This document shows, piece after piece, positions 59,091 through 64,000 of a stretch of 64,000 nt of DNA. Positions within the stretch are counted from its first letter, which is position 1; the number at the start of each line of letters is the position of its first letter. Source of the DNA: Dallia pectoralis (Eukaryota > Chordata > Actinopteri > Esociformes > Umbridae); the NCBI GenBank assembly GCA_029465975.1, contig CM055749.1:12365071-12429070 (forward strand). Reading direction: 5' to 3'. Under the pieces are notes generated by a model that saw nothing but the letters and a program-made list of their open reading frames with translations, searched no databases and was not told the DNA's origin. A program made the position numbers and the translations under genes.

Positions 59091-60959
59091 ACCCTCAATT
59101 TGCAGTAATCAATGTGTGAAATTTGTAGTCTGTGATTACATTTGTGTCCATCTGTGTACATAATTCATTGAATATTCGAACCAACTGTAGCAACGTTTAC
59201 GCAGTGTCTTTATTCACGATATTCATCTCGTTTCCGTAACTTCTAGTTCTGAAAAGTGAAAGCATACCTGTGAGGAAGTCACCCTGACCCTTTTTGATTG
59301 ATTTCTATTTTTCTTTTGATTGCTACATTGTCAACTTAAGTCAATTGGCATATTCAGTTAATTTGGTAAAAGTTACATAGCCTATGCTTTCTCTATGCCA
59401 GACATACTTCATTATACTAAGCGTATGAACACATTAACCCACATTAATAACCTTCTCAAACATCAAACTCAGTGAACAGCATTCTGTAGAATAAATATCA
59501 TGAAGAATACTGAGGACAGTACTGGGGAAACATCTGCTGGCACCATATTCATCACACATGTTTCACATTAAGAGCCCAGGCCAATTTGTGAGTAAAAATT
59601 GCAATCGACTGAAAGAAATACATCTGTGAAAATATTAGTAAATGTGCTGTGGGGAAACGTTATGTTATGAATAGTTTTTCACGTTAGTTAGGTAACAGTG
59701 AAATCCTTAAAACCACTAGTATTAGGCTGGTATGAATATAACTCCTCACAGTAGGTGTTTAATCATAATCAATAACTAGTGTGAGTGTATGGATCTATTG
59801 GGCCCTTTAAGTATTCTGGAACTTCTCACCGTCTCTGTTAACCGTCTTGTATGCTGTGTCGTATGCCGCGTCTCTGTTAACCTGCTTGTATGCTGTGTCT
59901 CTGTTAACCGTCCTGTATGCTGTGCAATGTCTACATTCATTTTCTTTGCAGTGATTGTTGGAGGCCACAGAGTACTGAGTGCTGAATACTGCAGCCAATA
60001 GGGGCCCCTGGTGGCTGATAAAACATCTCTGTCCCTGGAGACTCCAGAAAATAAATAAAGCACTCTGTGATGTGCTATTCAGTCACTGGGAGGGCATGCT
60101 GAATTTCTCTCAGTTCAACAAAGTGTCATACGTACATTCAAACGATATGACACCTTACATAACACACATGAACCTCAGTGCTCACTGCAAAATATAAAAA
60201 TGTGTTAAGATTTTTTCTCAGTAAAACTAGCTGTCTCTTAAAAACACTGTCATGGTGTTGGATTGTTAGTCGATTGCATGTGTCTCTCACTAACATTTAA
60301 TCAGTACACACACCTCCACACATACAATGTTATTATATAAAACGAAGTAACACACGTTTTCTGTCAGAGCGCATACATTTGAAGAGTATAACCAATTGTG
60401 AGACAGGCTGAACAACCTGCCAGGGTGTGACACGACACGATAAAACTGCTCACATAAACAGGTGATGATTTTCAAATTATGACAAACACAGATCCAAAGC
60501 AACGTCAAACGTTTTGTAGCTAAAACAGTTCTGTACAAGACACACGCTACTTGAGCCAAATCTATCGCATGTATATCTACGTCTAACATGAAATATTTTG
60601 CTTTTCAATCAAACTCAAGGATGGCATTGTGTCTCCGGGCTCTCGGACATCTGTGATAATTAGTTTGCCAGGTGAGCCCAATTAAAGGAAAACTACTTAA
60701 GAAGAATGTTAAAGGCATAAGGACCAAGGTTACTGCAAGATTTCTGTAAATATGTGCAGCAAATTCAACAAATGACCATTATTAGTTCTTTACAACCTCT
60801 ATAAAATGTTTGAAACGCTGTTGTGCATAATAAGTTGGAACGGTGCATGTAGTTTTCAAAAAAAAAAATACTGTTTTTATTGGGTGTTTTGTTCGACTTC
60901 AACTATTTAGGAAAATCAGTGTTTAGTTGACAAAGTTTGAAATGATTTTTAATTTAAAT
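59091..60959. other. Intergenic between the convergent genes
   Basis: AT-rich DNA without coding signal. A short tandem repeat lies at 59838-59925: three units of GTCTCTGTTAACC and T[TC]GTATGCTGT with a 12-base insertion after the first. Reverse frames here are products of that repeat. Confidence 0.5.
59838..59925. repeat. 27-bp tandem repeat, 3 copies
   Basis: GTCTCTGTTAACC followed by N[GT]C[TC]TGTATGCTGT, three times, with GTCGTATGCCGC inserted after the first unit. Confidence 0.85.
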
Positions 60960-61999
60960 TATAGTGAAGCTGCTCCCACCACATCTCAATAGGGTTGATA
61001 TCCGGCACCTCTAGGCCTACTAGCCACTCTATTAGAAACAGAATTGGGTCTGGGTCAGAAATAAGTCTTGCATAGTTTGGAGCTGTGCTTTGGGTCATTG
61101 TCCTGTTGTAGATTAAAATATGTTCTAATCAAGCTCTGTCCACAGAGTAGAGCATGACGTTGCAAATGGGAGTATTAGCCTTCCTTCTTCAATATCTCTT
61201 TTATCCTGAACAAATCTACCACCGTAACACATTTGTCTTTCAAATGTACTCTAAACATTTTCTGTGTTTTGCTCATCTTAATTTATTTTATTTAGCAGTC
61301 TGAAATGGCTTTTTTCTTTGCACATCTGCCTAGAAGGCCAGCATCCCAGAGTTTCCTCCACGATTGACGTTGAGACTGGTGTTTTGTGGGTACTATTTCA
61401 TAACGCAGAGCAGAGACTCGTCTGTTTCTAAAACTAGACACTAATGTTTTTGTCCTCTTACTCAGTTGTGCACCGGGGCCTGGTACTCCTCTTTCTATTC
61501 TGGTTAGAGCCAGTTTGCGCTGTTCTGTTGAGGGATTTGTATGAAGTTCTGCATGAGATCTTCGGTTTCTTGTCAATTTCTTGCATGGAATAGCCTTCAT
61601 TCAAGAATAGACTGACAAGTTTTAGAAGAAAGTTATTTGTTTCTGGACATTTTGAGCTTGTAATCGAACTCAAAATTACTGATGCTCCAGATACATATAT
61701 ACATCCAGTTTTCAGCTGCGCTAACATAGATGCAAAAGAGCTTTCAAAAGATCAATTAGGCTTTTAAAATTATAAACTTAGATTAGCAAACACATCGTTC
61801 CATTAATCCACAAGACTGAGTGTTGCTGATAATGGGCCTCTGTATGCCCACAGAGATATTCCATGACAAATATTCCAGTTACAATATTCATTTACTGTAT
61901 TTCTGATCAATTTGATGTCATTGTAATTAACAAAACAATGTGCTTCTATCAAAAACAAGGACGATTCTGACTGACCCCTAACATATAAACAGTAGTGTA
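60960..61999 (-). mobile_element. Tc1-like transposon, longest copy of its family here, minus strand
   Basis: The plus strand shows, in order, CATCTCAATAGGGTTGATAT, TGTGCTTTGGGTCATTGTCC, GCCTAGAAGGCCAGCATCCC and GAATAGCCTTCATTC. It then reaches the 3' end CTGACCCCTAACATATAAAC with AGTAGTGTA, as in a common fish Tc1-like family. The minus-strand frame 61292-61600 encodes a transposase N-terminal part (LTRNRRSHAELHTN, RSTRPRCTTE-type words), broken by frameshifts. The middle with the first two catalytic residues is deleted. Confidence 0.75.
61292..61727 (-). pseudogene. Tc1-like transposase fragment, frameshifted
   Basis: Two overlapping minus-strand frames carry the helix-turn-helix-side half of a Tc1-like transposase (CKKLTRNRRSHAELH, KRTKTLVSSFRNRRVSALRY and GLLGRCAKKKAISDC). 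One frame change near 61500 splits them. Binding to the inverted repeats would have been this half's role; the DDE core is not intact. Confidence 0.65.
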
Positions 62000-62953
62000 T
62001 ATCTCACAGTCAAGTACACATTGAAACGCAGTATGTCCGCGTTGACACAAAGGTAACTTATCCTTGTATATTCTGTATTGAACAATGTTTTATGTACTGC
62101 TTGTGCTGTTGTTCTACGAGATTCTTCGGAAGTGAGATATGCGGGAACTTCAAAACAAAGTCAGGAAGGTTAAGGTATACGAACACATTTTTGTAATTTG
62201 CCCTAAATTTTGTCTTAACACCATTACTTGATCTGGACAGATTGAGCAAATAACCTATTGACACCTCCCCTGTGAAAAACGGATATCTTTGGTCAACTAA
62301 ACTGCCACAGTATGTAGGATAGCATTAAATAGATAGCGCTTTCAGGACACATAGTTTGTGATAATCTTTCTTTTGAACTTGTAAAACTTCATACTGTGTT
62401 TTAATTAATCATCATAAATATTGTGGAGGTTAAGAAATGTATAAATTGTCTCTACATTGTGAACAAGTCGCTTTGGTCTTCTCTGGTGTAATCGGGGCCA
62501 TGGCAGCCATGAGTCTCAGCACACATTCATCAGCAGACCTTTGTTGTAAGATATTCACATCGATTACTCATTTAAAGTTTCAGCTGAATATCCTTTTCAA
62601 GATCAGATGAACGGATCCTGCAAACAGAACACAACTCTTCCGATCCATGAAGTGGTTCCAGATTCTTCCGCCGTAGTGTCATCCATCATGTCGCCTAATC
62701 GGCACGTCTCCACTCATTGGCCTGTTAAACATGTACACCACAAATCACCCTTCTGATTGGCCACTCTTCACATTCCCAGGTCATGTTGGCCTTTCATTTC
62801 TTTAAAGTCACTCGTGGTGTCCATTGAAGTTTCCATCCAGAGGCGGGATCGTCCTTTCCCATTTGGGTTAGTGTGTTTGGCCCTGGGACTGAAGGCCATG
62901 CTCCGGGCACCGTGTCAGGCCCCTGCGGAGGTCTGAGGCCTGGTTTGAGAGGG
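62000..62953 (-). other. Presumed 3' untranslated region of the PLAC-domain gene and spacer
   Basis: No coding signal. An ATTAAA-type poly(A) signal on the minus strand lies near 62400-62405. If that is used, the untranslated region is about 550 bases. Confidence 0.35.
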
Positions 62954-63096
62954 CTAGCTGTGTCCCCGGTGTTGTGACTGTCTGTCGGCCACTCGTGTGC
63001 AGGATGCACAGCACGTTGTCTTGTAGTAGTCGTACACACACAGACGGGCCTGGACCACCACGTTGCAGTTGTAATACTTGTCCCGACAATTCTCAT
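62954..63096 (-). CDS. Last coding exon of a PLAC-domain protein (ADAMTS-like/THSD4/papilin class)
   Basis: On the minus strand the acceptor TTGTTTTCCAG is followed by 143 bases open to a TAG. The peptide begins ENCRDKYYNCNVVV, continues VQARLCVYDYYKTTCCASC and ends TRVADRQSQHRGHS. The spacing C-x6-C ... LC ... Y-Y-x3-CC-x2-C is the PLAC (protease and lacunin) domain. That domain ends secreted extracellular-matrix proteins such as THSD4 (ADAMTSL6), ADAMTSL4 and papilin, where it is disulfide-bonded. The VQARLCVY wording and short basic tail suggest THSD4 or ADAMTSL4, but one exon cannot settle this. Earlier exons lie beyond the right edge. The gene converges with pepd. Confidence 0.8.
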
Positions 63097-63244
63097 CTGG
63101 AAAACAATCCATTTTTAGATGTTGTAGAAATCTTTAGGATTTAATAGACGTTTACATGCCATTGCGAATTAACCTTTCGTGAATTGTGTAAAACCTTTTT
63201 TTGCCGTGTATTAAAGAAAGATAGTTGCCCATAGAGAAACAGAC

Positions 63245-64000
63245 TGACCAATGTGTAGTGGGACACAATCTATATTTACACAGTACTAACTGACCAATGT
63301 GTAGCACACAATCTATAATTACACAGTACTAACTGACCAATGTGTGGACATAATCTGTATTTACAAAGTACTAACTGACCAATGTGTGGACATAATCTGT
63401 ATTTACAAAGTACTAACTGACCAATGTGTGGACATAATCTGTATTTACAAAGTACTAACTGACCAATGTGTGGACATAATCTATATTTACACAGTACTAA
63501 CTGACCAATGTGTGGCACACATAATCTATATTTACACAGTACTAACTGACCAAAGTGTGGCACACATAATCTATATTTACACAGTACTAACTGACCAATG
63601 TGTGTCCATAATCTGTATTTACACAGTACTAACTGACCAATGTGTGGCACACAATCTATATTTACACAGTACTAACTGACCTATGTGTGGCACACATAAT
63701 CAATATTTACACAGTACTAACTGACCAATGTGTGGCACACATAATCTATATTTACACAGTACTAACTGACCAATGTGTGTCCATAATCTATATTTACACA
63801 GTACTAACTGACCAATGTGTGGCACACAATCTATATTTACACAGTACTAACTGACCTATGTGTGGCACACATAATCAATATTTACACAGTACTAACTGAC
63901 CAATGTGTGGCACACATAATCTATATTTACACAGTACTAACTGACCAATGTGTGGCACACATAATCTATATTTACACAGTACTAACTGACCTATGTGTGG
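63245..64000. repeat. 42-45-bp minisatellite running off the window end
   Basis: Units contain TATTTACACAGTACTAACTG and ACCAATGTGTGG followed by ACATAATC or CACACATAATC. The two spacers give 42-bp and 45-bp units, and some units shorten to ACACAATC. At least 17 copies, continuing past 64000. It lies in the intron just upstream of the PLAC exon. Long open frames (IIYIYTVLTDQCV) are by-products of the period. Confidence 0.95.

Noticed and set aside
62868..63089. 73-codon minus-strand frame starting at an internal ATG in the PLAC exon
   Set aside because: It is out of frame with the PLAC reading; the correct frame enters through a splice acceptor and therefore has no ATG.
63276..63854. Frames of 70-124 codons repeating IYTVLTDQCV or LVLCKYRLC
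   Set aside because: Translation of the 42-45-bp minisatellite in several frames.

Overview
This window is eukaryotic nuclear DNA, almost certainly from a ray-finned (teleost) fish. The evidence is a vertebrate-type prolidase gene with 15 exons and GT-AG introns, an AT-rich background, many decayed Tc1-like transposons of fish type, hAT elements, RTE/Rex3-like and L2-like LINEs, and tRNA-derived SINEs. One SINE (about 46.6 kb) resembles elements I associate with salmonids and pikes, so a salmonid or pike relative is my weak guess. There are no bacterial operons, no CRISPR array and no rRNA or tRNA genes.

Layout. 1-9 kb: mostly AT-rich intergenic DNA with a 15-bp minisatellite (6.4-6.8 kb), a LINE relic and a possible orphan last exon on the minus strand (5.35-5.42 kb). 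9.35-15.0 kb: nested mobile DNA. A Tc1-like element is split by a hAT element, and next to it lies a LINE flanked by 14-bp duplications and itself split by a solo LTR. 15-24.4 kb: transposon relics, a second possible orphan exon and, at 17.96 kb, a decayed copy of pepd exon 8 lying 30 kb upstream of the real gene. 25.6-35.7 kb: large minisatellites, including a 3.7-kb array of 26-bp units. 36-47.8 kb: intergenic DNA with an intact-ended hAT MITE (40.7-42.3 kb), a 61-bp minisatellite and a SINE.

48.03-58.72 kb: the one complete gene, pepd (Xaa-Pro dipeptidase), plus strand, 15 coding exons and 487 codons. All five metal ligands fall at the same residue numbers as in human prolidase. Its introns carry Tc1-like, SINE and hAT insertions and a 24-bp minisatellite cut in two by a hAT element. 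62.95-63.10 kb: the last coding exon of a convergent minus-strand gene whose product ends in a PLAC domain (ADAMTS-like/THSD4/papilin class); the rest lies beyond the right edge. The window ends inside another minisatellite.

The only clear protein functions are dipeptide (Xaa-Pro) hydrolysis by pepd and a secreted extracellular-matrix protein from the right-hand gene; nothing shows that they act together. The most unusual features are the duplicated pepd exon, the very high minisatellite content (roughly 9 kb in about a dozen arrays), the array split by a transposon, and a hairpin-forming repeat beside an E-box in the pepd promoter.
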